Shown piece after piece: positions 1 to 9,168 of a stretch of 64,000 nt of DNA (within the stretch, counting starts at the first letter, position 1; every line of letters begins with the position of its first letter). The notes under the pieces were generated by a model. It was not told the origin of the DNA and searched no databases. It saw only the letters and a list, made by a program, of their open reading frames with translations. Origin of the DNA: Geothermobacter hydrogeniphilus (GTDB lineage: Bacteria; Desulfobacterota; Desulfuromonadia; Desulfuromonadales; Geothermobacteraceae); assembly GCF_002898515.1 (NCBI RefSeq), contig NZ_PPFX01000009.1:16149-80148 (forward strand). Direction: 5' to 3'. Position numbers and translations under genes: made by a program.

Positions 1-3000
1 ACGGCCAGAACCTGGTAGCTGCCGTCCACCGTCCCGTTCGGGATCGATGCATTCACGGCCACCGTCGAACTGTCCCCGGCATTCAACCCGTAGATATAGC
101 TGTACTGGCCGATGAACAGATCACCGCTGTCCCAGATCCCGTCGCTGCTCAGGTACAGACCGACCCGGAACGACTCCTCGACCCGCTCGCTGCCGACGTT
201 GCTGACCACCACCGTGCCGCTGAAGGACTGACCCGACGTCAACTCGGTCGCAGACGGCGTAATACTGGTCACCTGCAGATTCGGTGGAACGTAGGTCACG
301 CCGATTCCGGCCGCCTGCACGTTGTCGTTCTCTTCACTTTCATCCTTGACCCGGTTATCGTAGTCGACATAGGCCAGAACCTGGTAGCTGCCGTCCACCG
401 TCCCGTTCGGGATCGATGCATTCACGGCCACCGTCGAACTGTCCCCGGCATTCAACCCGTAGATATAGCTGTACTGGCCGATGAACAGATCACCGCTGTC
501 CCAGATCCCGTCGCTGCTCAGGTACAGACCGACCCGGAACGACTCCTCGACCCGCTCGCTGCCGACGTTGCTGACCACCACCGTGTTGCTGAAGGTCTGC
601 CCGGTACTCAGGGCCGTCACCGACGGCGTCAGGTTGCTCACCTGCAGGTTCGGGCCGACCAACCTGTCAGCCAGGAAATCAACAACAGCAACCTGCCCCG
701 AAGACACGGTAATTGTTTGCATATCGACAGGAAGAAGGCCCAAGTCCTCGGTAGCTGCATCGACCTGCCAAGTATCTTCATGGACCCCGACGTGGTATGA
801 GCCATCGCCCAAGGTCGTTGCCTCCAGGAGGTACCCCGAGGAAACAGAAAGAAAATTTACTCTCGCTCCGGAAACAGCACGCAGACCTGTTTCATCAACC
901 CGGCCTTCGATCCAAGCATTTATTGGTGCGGCCGTCAGGTTTTGGCTTATCCCAAACTCCGTGGATGAATAGTCGTCCTGGCTGACGACATATCCAAAAG
1001 CCTGGGCCAGAACCTGATCAGCGGACAGCGTCCATGCCGCCCCATCAATGGACGAGATGGAAAAATCCCCTGATGCGTTGGTGAAAGATGACGTCGTGTC
1101 CCCTGATGGACTCACCGCCAAAACTCGCAGCCCGGGAATGCCCTGCCCCTGGCTGGTTGCTACCCTGCCCTGAACAGGAACAGAACCCGCTGCCAGAGCA
1201 AAGTCGTAGCCAGTAAGGTTTTGGGTCAGGATCACATCAAAATTGGCCGGTGCCAACACGACCAACCCGGTCAGAACGTCATTGAATTCCGGCAAGACAT
1301 GATATTCACCAGCGGGCAATGCAAAACTGAACATTCCGGACGCATCGGTCCGGGTCAAACTCACGAGACCATTCATTTCGGCTCGGAGCACCACGCCGCC
1401 AAGACCGGTCCCTGTCGCATTGTCATAGACCTGACCTTGAACAAGGTATTGACCTGAAACAAGTTCAAGATCCGGACCTGCAACCTGAGTCCCGGAAGAA
1501 ACCGTCACCGTCGCCTCACTGGAGGCCGTTGCCGCCAACCCTATGGATTCCGCAGTGAGCAGGTAATCTCCAGGACTCTGAATCGGCACCTGATACTCAC
1601 CCAGATTGTTGGTTGTGACATATCCGGCAGGGATGCCCCATCTGTCACTCAGTCGAACGAACGCTCCCACGACAGGGGCGCCATTGCTGACAACGCGACC
1701 CGTCACTCCCTGTCCGACGGTTTCTTTCCCGATTGTCAAACCGGCAGTGGATTCACCGCCGGCGCCGGTCACCTTGAAAAGATAATGTCCGCTGGCATGC
1801 AGGCGGACAAAGGGATTCTGGTAGGGCAATAGGAGGGAGATCACTCCGTCAGCGACACCATCCCCATCGCGGGACTCATACAGAAGGGCGGAGGAATCAC
1901 CATCTGTCACCTGCCAACGACGCAGAACCGGTTCATCAAGGTCAATCTGACCATTGCCGTCGGCATCGAGAACCTGGGTCAACACCACAGATTCTCCGGG
2001 GTTGGGCAGGGTAATTGTCAAAGCTGCATCAACTTGTTCAAATTGGCCGATTGAGGCCGGAGAAATCGTCAGGTCAAACCGGGGCTTTGCCTGAAACACT
2101 ATGGTAACAGGCGTCAAGACATTCTTGTTGCCGGCCGCATCCGTCGCGGAAACGACGATCTGATTTTCCCCTTCCTTAAGTGCTGATATCTGGCATGTCC
2201 ACCGGCCCGACACATCTGAAGAAACACTCCCCACAATTACACCGGGCGGCGCTGACACCGACAGGGTCGCCCCGGATTCAACCGTTCCACTCAGGGACAG
2301 ATTGTCGTGGTCAACCGGCGAAGCAATCACATCGAGAGTCACATTGGGCGGAACAGTGTCCAGAATGATGGATTGCTGCAGGGAAGATTCATTGCCGGCC
2401 GCATCGACCGCAGTGACACGGAGGTGGTTGACTCCCTCCCGCATGCCGCCGAGGGTTGTTTCCCAACGTCCGGGCAAGGGCGAAGAGACAGGCAAGCTCT
2501 CCCCGGTGGTGAGGTTCCGGATTCTCAAGACGGTTCCCGCCTCGAATTGTCCTGACCAGGCCAGATCGGACAACCTGGTGGCGACAGGGAGACTGTCGGC
2601 CGACAAAACAGGCGGCACATCATCTTTCGGGACGGCCGCGACAACCGCACCGGGGCTGTGATTTCCCGACAAGTCGTAGGCCACAACCCTGAGCAGGTGA
2701 TTGACTTGATTCTGCAGCCCAATGATTTCGCTTCCGGATGCGCCCGGATCCGGAAGATCGGCCAGCACGGCCGTCCCCTTGAGCACCAGATAGCCGGCAG
2801 CATCCTGCGAAATCGAAGGGGTCCAATGGAGGACCACTCCGCCATCCTGATCCCCGACCTTGTCCACTGCACTCAACCCGGTTACATCCTGTGGCGGGAT
2901 ATTGACTGCCAGGTCGATTTCACTTCGACAGTCCAGAACAGTACCGGCGGGAACGGACTGCTCAAGTACTTTTCCCAGGGGATGCTGTCCTGTTGAATGA

Positions 3001-3746
3001 TCCAGTTCATACAGGTTCCCGACGGCAAGAGCGCTTTGCAGCAGTTCGTTCTGCGCGACAGCGAATTCCATCCCGGACACATCGGGGACCGTCGTGCGGC
3101 AACCGAAATCAACGGTCGCACTGCCGATACTGTCGACCGGCAACTCATTCGCCAGGCCATCACCGCCACCGTCGAGCAGGACCACGTCACTCAATCCGAC
3201 CACCAGCCGGTATGCCGTCGTCGCGCCTCCCACATGGACAAGAAACCTGGCAATAACCCCACTGCCGCCACTTGGCGAGGCACCATGGGTTTGCGAAAAG
3301 ACATACAAACCGGAAAGGGCGGGCACTCCAGGGCCAGAGCCGACAGCCGTTTCTGGGGGGGCAAGAGACGGATTTTTCAACATCAGCACCCCGTTGGTGC
3401 CCTGCTGTTGCAGAATGAAGTCTCCCACTCCCGAGCGCCGACCGGTGGCGCCGGACGCCAACAGCGGAGCGGCCACCGCCACCGTATCCGAAGATGCCAG
3501 AGCAAGATCGGAGACCCCGGCAATCTTTCCGCCTGAAGACGTCAGATTGAGACGGAACTGTACGGTTCCCAGCCCTTCCGGGGGAATGTTGTCCGCCTGG
3601 ATTTCAAGAGCGAAATCATCTCCTGGATAGATCACTGAGGATGGCGCCACAACCCTCAGATCAACGGCATTGGCCGGCGTGAAACCACTGGCCAGAAACA
3701 GACCGAGCAAAAGAACCAGCCGTGTCAACACTCCCCCCTTCAACAT
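1..3746 (-). CDS. Large secreted multidomain protein with cohesin-like N-terminus and CARDB repeats (3' end outside window)
   Basis: The frame is open from an ATG at 3746 to the window edge, giving at least 1248 residues. A GGAG lies about 6 bases before the start. Residues 1-27 form a Sec signal peptide ending ANA. Residues about 28-200 look like a cohesin fold (GDDFALEIQADNIPPEGL, then beta-rich sequence ending in a VDFG strand). An FN3-like module, two or three Ig-like modules, an EF-hand-like loop (DADGNGQIDLDE) and four carboxypeptidase-regulatory-like modules (each with a G.V....G.P..G pattern) follow. Near-identical CARDB-type repeats of 123 residues begin at about residue 1030. It is the last visible gene of the 9057-to-1 operon, 51 bases after the dockerin-like gene. 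A surface or extracellular structural role is inferred; nothing catalytic is visible. The cohesin call rests on fold pattern only. Confidence 0.8.
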   Translation of the reverse strand, partial: MLKGGVLTRLVLLLGLFLASGFTPANAVDLRVVAPSSVIYPGDDFALEIQADNIPPEGLGTVQFRLNLTSSGGKIAGVSDLALASSDTVAVAAPLLASGATGRRSGVGDFILQQQGTNGVLMLKNPSLAPPETAVGSGPGVPALSGLYVFSQTHGASPSGGSGVIARFLVHVGGATTAYRLVVGLSDVVLLDGGGDGLANELPVDSIGSATVDFGCRTTVPDVSGMEFAVAQNELLQSALAVGNLYELDHSTGQHPLGKVLEQSVPAGTVLDCRSEIDLAVNIPPQDVTGLSAVDKVGDQDGGVVLHWTPSISQDAAGYLVLKGTAVLADLPDPGASGSEIIGLQNQVNHLLRVVAYDLSGNHSPGAVVAAVPKDDVPPVLSADSLPVATRLSDLAWSGQFEAGTVLRIRNLTTGESLPVSSPLPGRWETTLGGMREGVNHLRVTAVDAAGNESSLQQSIILDTVPPNVTLDVIASPVDHDNLSLSGTVESGATLSVSAPPGVIVGSVSSDVSGRWTCQISALKEGENQIVVSATDAAGNKNVLTPVTIVFQAKPRFDLTISPASIGQFEQVDAALTITLPNPGESVVLTQVLDADGNGQIDLDEPVLRRWQVTDGDSSALLYESRDGDGVADGVISLLLPYQNPFVRLHASGHYLFKVTGAGGESTAGLTIGKETVGQGVTGRVVSNGAPVVGAFVRLSDRWGIPAGYVTTNNLGEYQVPIQSPGDYLLTAESIGLAATASSEATVTVSSGTQVAGPDLELVSGQYLVQGQVYDNATGTGLGGVVLRAEMNGLVSLTRTDASGMFSFALPAGEYHVLPEFNDVLTGLVVLAPANFDVILTQNLTGYDFALAAGSVPVQGRVATSQGQGIPGLRVLAVSPSGDTTSSFTNASGDFSISSIDGAAWTLSADQVLAQAFGYVVSQDDYSSTEFGISQNLTAAPINAWIEGRVDETGLRAVSGARVNFLSVSSGYLLEATTLGDGSYHVGVHEDTWQVDAATEDLGLLPVDMQTITVSSGQVAVVDFLADRLVGPNLQVSNLTPSVTALSTGQTFSNTVVVSNVGSERVEESFRVGLYLSSDGIWDSGDLFIGQYSYIYGLNAGDSSTVAVNASIPNGTVDGSYQVLAYVDYDNRVKDESEENDNVQAAGIGVTYVPPNLQVTSITPSATELTSGQSFSGTVVVSNVGSERVEESFRVGLYLSSDGIWDSGDLFIGQYSYIYGLNAGDSSTVAVNASIPNGTVDGSYQVLA
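3..583 (-). repeat. Tandem 369-bp repeat encoding CARDB-like domains
   Basis: The bases from 3 to about 214 recur at 372 to about 583 with an offset of 369 bases (123 codons) and no difference I can find. After that the copies diverge. The repeat is in frame within the large gene, so each unit is one CARDB-type adhesion module. The array may continue beyond position 1. Confidence 0.9.
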
Positions 3747-3797
3747 AGGACTCCATTCCTTTCAGGCAGACAGATACTCACACCCAACCGGGGCGTA

Positions 3798-4769
3798 TCA
3801 TTCAGCTTTACCGTACTGACCGGCAAACCAGGCAAAGTCTTTCACATCCACACGATCCTCTGCAGAAATTTCCCCGGCGGCCATAACGACAAAATCATAG
3901 TCCGGATTGTAGGCGCCATCATTGGCGCCCAGGTCGAACCGTTCTTTGAACAGGACAAAATCCTGGTAGTCGACCTGGCCGTCAAGATTCAGGTCCGCCG
4001 CATTGAAGCCCCGCTGTGCAGCAGCGACCTGCAGCAGTCCGCCCGGCACCGGCAGGCGGCGCAAATGGGTCAACACCGACAGGGTGTTGCCGCGATAGAC
4101 CCTCAGGGTCACTTTTTCACCCCCACTGAAAAACAGGGATTGCAGATCCAGTCCATACAGGTTGTTCAGATCGACAACCCCTTCGGGACTGGTCACCCCC
4201 TCCCCCACAAACGCCGCTATCGGGGCATGCCCGGACTCGTTTTCCAGCAGCAGCAAATCACCCAGCCCGGACAGAGACGCCGTCCGCTCTGCGGGCCGTA
4301 TGTAAACCCTGAAACTGAGCAGATCGTTGGCCGTCGGAACCAATGTTCCGTCCGACGTCCGTCGATACGGCAGAACGGTGGCAGCAGTCCGCACTTCCAG
4401 CAGGTCGGAATAGGCGACACTGTCCGTGACACCGGATTCCCGGGTTACCGCCCGCAGATAGTAACTGGTATCCGGCCGCAGCCCCAGCAGGCGGACCAGA
4501 AAAATCCCTTTGGCCTTCGCCGCTGCTGCAACCATACCGGGGACAGCCCCGTAGGGCTGGACCCTGATCTGCTCATTCAAGGGTTCCGCCATGCCCGGAT
4601 CAGCATAAATTTCCACATCCGGATCGGCCGGAACATTGGTCATCCAGACCAGAGACAGCGAGGTCGGAGTAACGTCAGCAACCCGCAAACTGACAATTTC
4701 GGGAACCGCCCGGGCGGAACCGGCCACCCCCAAAAACAGACACAGCAACAACAAGATTCTACGTTTCAT
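3798..4769 (-). CDS. Secreted protein with FN3-like and dockerin-like domains
   Basis: It has 323 residues from the ATG at 4769. This start lies 2 bases after the stop of the rhodanese-like gene and begins a good signal peptide (MKRRILLLLCLFLGVAGSARA). An upstream in-frame start at 4814 would place charged residues before the signal peptide and is less likely. Residues about 23-130 resemble a fibronectin type III domain (SLSLVWMT, then YYLRAVTRESG). The middle is unassigned beta-rich sequence. The C-terminus contains two calcium-loop segments, DLNLDGQVDYQDFVLFKERF and DRVDVKDFAWFAGQYG, in the spacing of a type I dockerin. Such modules dock onto cohesins, and the next gene has a cohesin-like N-terminus. 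Extracellular location is inferred from the signal peptide; the binding partner is a hypothesis. Confidence 0.78.
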   Translation of the reverse strand: MKRRILLLLCLFLGVAGSARAVPEIVSLRVADVTPTSLSLVWMTNVPADPDVEIYADPGMAEPLNEQIRVQPYGAVPGMVAAAAKAKGIFLVRLLGLRPDTSYYLRAVTRESGVTDSVAYSDLLEVRTAATVLPYRRTSDGTLVPTANDLLSFRVYIRPAERTASLSGLGDLLLLENESGHAPIAAFVGEGVTSPEGVVDLNNLYGLDLQSLFFSGGEKVTLRVYRGNTLSVLTHLRRLPVPGGLLQVAAAQRGFNAADLNLDGQVDYQDFVLFKERFDLGANDGAYNPDYDFVVMAAGEISAEDRVDVKDFAWFAGQYGKAE

Positions 4770-4771
4770 GA

Positions 4772-5584
4772 TCAATATCCGCTGTCCATGGTTTCTCCCG
4801 GACAGGTGGCGCAATCTCCGGTCGTCGCAACCCGCTTCTGCCGGTTTGACGACGCCAGGACAAAGGCTCCCTCCAGGATGCGAATGTCAGATTCCAGCGC
4901 CCAGAAATACTGCCGGTACACGTCGGCGGCACGGGCACGGGTCGGCAGAATCACCACAACGGGATTCGCAGCAGTCAACGTGGGCGATTTGCCCTCTGCC
5001 GGGCGTCCCTTCAACAGTCTGCGCACCGCGACCAGCCGGTCGTGAAAACTTATGCCGTCAAAAACCGTGGCCCCGTCGACAGGCCCCATCTGTCGTTCCC
5101 TGACGGAACGCAGGTCGAAGACCTCCACCGCCACCCCAGCCTCCCGCGCCTGCTCGAGTTCTCCCGGCATGACCCGGGCATGGTCCCAGAAATTGCCGTT
5201 GCCGATCAGCGGCAACCCGGACCGACTCCAGGCACGGATTCCCCCGGCAACGAAAAAAACCTTTTCCTGACCACGTGCGATCAGCCGGTCCCCCGCACGT
5301 TGTGCCCGCACATTACCGAGACTGTTGTCCACCAGGACCAGCAGTTTCCTACGCGGGAACTGCTGGACATCAAGGCTCTCCGCGGGAATATTCAGAGCCC
5401 CCTCCACATGACCCCGCTCGAACGCCCCCGGAGACCGGATGTCGATCAGCCACAGGCCGCTGGCCTCCTGAAGCAACTGGCTCACCCGCACCGGTGACAG
5501 CGGGCGAACCTCCGCCGCAGCGGAACCGACGAACAGCAACAGAGCCGGCAGCGTGGCCGTGACAATCGTTCCGAACCGGCCCAT
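4772..5584 (-). CDS. Secreted rhodanese-fold protein, apparently without active-site cysteine
   Basis: It has 270 residues from an ATG at 5584 that overlaps the upstream stop (TGATG). A GTG at 5596 is the alternative start. A signal peptide ends in SAAA at about residue 25. Residues about 30-125 are a rhodanese domain (LWLIDIRSPGAFERGHVEGALNIP, then GGIRAWSRSGLPL). A second, weaker rhodanese-like half follows (VEVFDLRSVRERQMGPVDGA). In active sulfurtransferases the loop after the central strand carries Cys; here the segment reads LLVLVDNSLGNVRAQRA with no Cys, so the domain is probably a binding or structural form. It sits between the propeller protein and the dockerin-like protein in one operon. 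Confidence 0.75.
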   Translation of the reverse strand: MGRFGTIVTATLPALLLFVGSAAAEVRPLSPVRVSQLLQEASGLWLIDIRSPGAFERGHVEGALNIPAESLDVQQFPRRKLLVLVDNSLGNVRAQRAGDRLIARGQEKVFFVAGGIRAWSRSGLPLIGNGNFWDHARVMPGELEQAREAGVAVEVFDLRSVRERQMGPVDGATVFDGISFHDRLVAVRRLLKGRPAEGKSPTLTAANPVVVILPTRARAADVYRQYFWALESDIRILEGAFVLASSNRQKRVATTGDCATCPGETMDSGY

Positions 5585-8500
5585 CAGGGTTGCCACCCGT
5601 CAACGCGCTGCTGCATGGTAAGAATCAGTCCTGCTCCCGCCTCGATCGGGAAATTCTGCCCGACCGGTTCCGGACCGCCGGCTCCCTGACGCACCGACGC
5701 ACTCTCCCAGAGGCCGGACCCCTGATTGAAGCGGCGCACACTCAGAACCGCATCAAGACCGATTGAGCGCATCAGGTCAAAAGCCCGGTAGCCAAAGGGG
5801 ACAGACAGCAATCCGATGTGGTTCACCCCCGGAAGCAACGTATAACTCAGTGACTCCCCCGCTGCGGCCACCTGCAGAGAGCCGGACTCCCCGGCATAGA
5901 GCATCAGGGCCATCCCCGGCCTGAGTTCAAATCCGCCGCCCTGGTCGGTCGAGAAAAACCGGCCGTGCCGGGCACTGTAGGTCAGGACGCGCTCCAGGGA
6001 TGGAGGGGTGCCGGAGGCCAGCAACGCCTCTGCGGTGGGATAGCGACTGACCAGATCGGCGCCGACGGCGACCAGATTGAAGCCGGGGGACAGCTCGACC
6101 CGGATCGGCCGGTCAACCACCTGCAGGTCGGCAGTATAAATCTGCCAGTTGCCGTCCCGGTTGTCCTGCCAGACCACCGGTCCGGAACCGACCGCCGGTT
6201 CCTCCTGGCGTGCGAGATGTGAAGAAAGCACGGCACTGCTGCCGGTGGAAATATCGAGATAGGCCAGATTCGGATCGGTGGAACCGGCGCTGGTATCGGT
6301 GTAGACAACCAGGTTGCCGGACAGGTCCGCACCGAACCGTTCCCCCTCACCGTAAGTCAGGCGCAGGGCCTGCCCCTGATCGCCGAACCGGTAGATCTCC
6401 CTGCCGCCGTCCCGCCGATCGGTCCAGAGGATCACTCCGTTGTCGATGACGGGACCGGTCTGGGTTTCAAGGTCAAAGGTCAGCCGTTGTTCCAGGTCCG
6501 CGACATCCCCACCGGCGGCAATCGCGGCAAGGTCCACCTGGTAGATTTCGGCCAGGCCGTGACGATAATCCTCCCAGACCAGCATACTGCCGGCCAGGGC
6601 CGGGTGCAGCTGGTCCCGTTCATGGCTGGTAATGGCCCGGACCTTTCCGTCGGGGTCGGACAGGTCGACAGCATAGATATCCCAGTTGCCGTTGCGGTTG
6701 TCCTGCCAGGCCACCCAGTTGCCGGAAACCACCGGGCGCTCCTGATCACCCGGACCGCTGTAGACAACCTGTTCGCCGGGCGCATCGGCAAAGGAGCGAT
6801 AAATATCCCAATCACCATTGCGATTGTCCTGCCAAACCACCAGGTTGCCATCGATGTCCGGCCAGGCCTGGGAGGCCGTGTTGCTGGTCAATTGCAGGGA
6901 AGAATCCGTCGAACTCGCATCCCTGGCATAAATATCCCAATTGCCGTTGCGATCATCCTGCCAGACCACCAGGGTCCCGGAGATAGCGGGATGCTGCTGG
7001 TTGGCGCCGACAACCGGATCGAGCGGGCGCTCCCGGACCCATCCGGAGACAGCAACCTGAGCGGTCGCCATCGCGTGGTGCGGCGGGGCGTTCGGGTTGG
7101 CCGGATCATCCAGGCCGTCGCTCACCGAGACAGTGACCGTGTAATCCCCTTCGCCCACCACCTTGCCGTTGGCGTCGCGGCCGTCCCAGACCACCGTCAA
7201 CCCGGTACCCGGCACGGCCTCGGCCTTCAGACTCCTGACCACCTTGCCATTGACCGAGATGTCGAAGGTGGTCGGCAGGGTCTGCGCCGTGGCATCGCTG
7301 GCGGTCAGAACAAGGGAGACTTCTCTCTGGGCGGCAATGCCGGCGGGAGCTCCGGGAGCAAAAACGGTCGGATTCACAGCAAAGGCATCAATGACCGGCG
7401 CGGCATCGTCGACCAGCAGGGTCACTGATTGCAGCGGCTCAACGTTGAGCGCCCGGTCAACCGCCTGGAACTCAAGGGTATGGGCACCGATATCGGCCAG
7501 CTTGAACGGCAGGGCCGGCTGAAAATCAGTGTCCACCCCGACCAGCTTCTTCCGCATCTCCTGGATCCCGCTGCCCCCTTCGTTGTCACTGGCGACAAAC
7601 AGGATATTGGTCTGTGGCGTAACCAGGCAGGTCTCCCCCATGGTCACAACGGGACCGTTGAAGACCAGCCTGGTGGTGGGGGGGATCAGGTCGTCACCAG
7701 GCGGCTCGAACACCAAGGTGTAGCCACCCGGGGTTCCCGGCTCACGGTAATCGACAAACATCAGGGTATGGGTCGGCTGGAAATTGTCGTCGAAACCTTC
7801 GTCCACCCAGAAATTGTTCGGGTCAAGATGGACCCCGTCCGAGCGCACCACGTCCTTCAGCTTGAGCAGCCCCTGCGACGGATCCGCAAAAGAACAGAAA
7901 ATCCAGCCGTTGGGCGGCATACTGCCAAGATTGAGCGCTATGTCGACATCCGGCTTCTCCGCGGTCGGCCGTTCGGGGGCGCTGAGAATCTGCAACTCGT
8001 TGATGTCGAGAAACGAGGCGCTGCGGTCGGTGCCGCCAGGACGGATTTCCGATTCGAAAATACGATCCGGCTTGTGCCGGGCGTCGTCATCCGTGTCGGC
8101 GAGAAAATCGAGCCGGTCATCGCGATCCGGGCGGTTGACCTTGATCATGTGCACCAGGTAGTAGGGATTGGTCTCCTTCACCAGGGAGGTCAACTCCCCT
8201 CCCAGTTCGTCCGAGTGGCTGAAAGAAACATCGAATTCGGTGAACCTGCCCGACAGGGTCGAAATCATCTGCCAGGTTGCGGTACTCACGGCCTTGCTCG
8301 CCAGATTGCCGAGGTCCACGGTCAAAGAGGGCAGCACCGGCTGATCGTTGACCGAAGCTCCCAGCAGGCGGAAATCGACCAGCAACCCCTGACTGTTGGC
8401 AACGATCTTCGGCTGCGCGGAATCGATCCTGAGCTTGTTGGCCGGACCGAAGCCATCGTTGAGCACCCGTACCGCCAGGGGAAAGGGTCGCGGCGCTTCG

Positions 8501-9057
8501 GTCTCCCTGGTGAAGGGATTGTCGCCAATCACCTGCCGTGGCATGAAATAGTCGAGATAAAGCTGCGCCGTCGGCCGGACGGTGATCGAATCGGGGCTGA
8601 TCGGCAGCAGTTCGGGCTGGCCGTCGATACTGTAGGTGAAGTTGGCCCCGACCCGGTATTTTCTGCCGGCCGCATCTTCACCACCGGCGCCGGGGGAAGG
8701 AATAATCAGCCAGTGAATCTCGGCCGAATTGTTGGCCGCCACCACGCCGTCGCCGTTGACGGCGCTGCCATCGCTGCCGGTCTCGACAATATTGTCCTGG
8801 GACGTAAGCTTGATGAAAAAGAGATCGTTATGGGGCGCACCGGCTTCATCGGTGATGGTGACCTCGACCCGGATATCGGTCAGATCCTTGTCGGGAATCT
8901 TGTTGTGGATCACCAGTTTCGCGTCGAACGCCACCCGCTCCAGGGTCATCTCCTGGGCGATTTCGATCTGCACCCGCGCGCAGGCCGAATCGGCCGCGCG
9001 CGCCACCCCCGGCAGGCAAACCAGCACCACCAGAATGAACAACCCTACCCTCTTCAT
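5584..9057 (-). CDS. Secreted multidomain protein with seven-bladed beta-propeller
   Basis: It has 1157 residues from the ATG at 9057, preceded by GAGGG and followed by a clear signal peptide ending ARA. An in-frame start at 9117 has no such context. Residues about 25-470 are beta-rich with conserved-repeat-domain character. About 480-580 is an Ig/OmpL47-like module (LEFQAVDRALN). About 590-670 is a FlgD-type Ig module (VVWDGRDANGKVVGEGDYTV). About 676-980 contains seven blades with the pattern VVWQDNRNGNWDIY. The last 170 residues hold two copies of a motif like SPGFNLVAVG / LPGVNHIGLL. It is the first gene of the operon running to position 1. Surface location is inferred from the signal peptide; I see no catalytic residues. 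Confidence 0.82.
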   Translation of the reverse strand: MKRVGLFILVVLVCLPGVARAADSACARVQIEIAQEMTLERVAFDAKLVIHNKIPDKDLTDIRVEVTITDEAGAPHNDLFFIKLTSQDNIVETGSDGSAVNGDGVVAANNSAEIHWLIIPSPGAGGEDAAGRKYRVGANFTYSIDGQPELLPISPDSITVRPTAQLYLDYFMPRQVIGDNPFTRETEAPRPFPLAVRVLNDGFGPANKLRIDSAQPKIVANSQGLLVDFRLLGASVNDQPVLPSLTVDLGNLASKAVSTATWQMISTLSGRFTEFDVSFSHSDELGGELTSLVKETNPYYLVHMIKVNRPDRDDRLDFLADTDDDARHKPDRIFESEIRPGGTDRSASFLDINELQILSAPERPTAEKPDVDIALNLGSMPPNGWIFCSFADPSQGLLKLKDVVRSDGVHLDPNNFWVDEGFDDNFQPTHTLMFVDYREPGTPGGYTLVFEPPGDDLIPPTTRLVFNGPVVTMGETCLVTPQTNILFVASDNEGGSGIQEMRKKLVGVDTDFQPALPFKLADIGAHTLEFQAVDRALNVEPLQSVTLLVDDAAPVIDAFAVNPTVFAPGAPAGIAAQREVSLVLTASDATAQTLPTTFDISVNGKVVRSLKAEAVPGTGLTVVWDGRDANGKVVGEGDYTVTVSVSDGLDDPANPNAPPHHAMATAQVAVSGWVRERPLDPVVGANQQHPAISGTLVVWQDDRNGNWDIYARDASSTDSSLQLTSNTASQAWPDIDGNLVVWQDNRNGDWDIYRSFADAPGEQVVYSGPGDQERPVVSGNWVAWQDNRNGNWDIYAVDLSDPDGKVRAITSHERDQLHPALAGSMLVWEDYRHGLAEIYQVDLAAIAAGGDVADLEQRLTFDLETQTGPVIDNGVILWTDRRDGGREIYRFGDQGQALRLTYGEGERFGADLSGNLVVYTDTSAGSTDPNLAYLDISTGSSAVLSSHLARQEEPAVGSGPVVWQDNRDGNWQIYTADLQVVDRPIRVELSPGFNLVAVGADLVSRYPTAEALLASGTPPSLERVLTYSARHGRFFSTDQGGGFELRPGMALMLYAGESGSLQVAAAGESLSYTLLPGVNHIGLLSVPFGYRAFDLMRSIGLDAVLSVRRFNQGSGLWESASVRQGAGGPEPVGQNFPIEAGAGLILTMQQRVDGWQP

Positions 9058-9168
9058 CAAACCCTCACTCGATTCATGGGCCGGCATGGCAGACGCCGGC
9101 CCAACTTTAAAAATCAACAGACAACTTCAATACAGACCAGAACGGCCCACCGTTATGAACCCGGTCGG

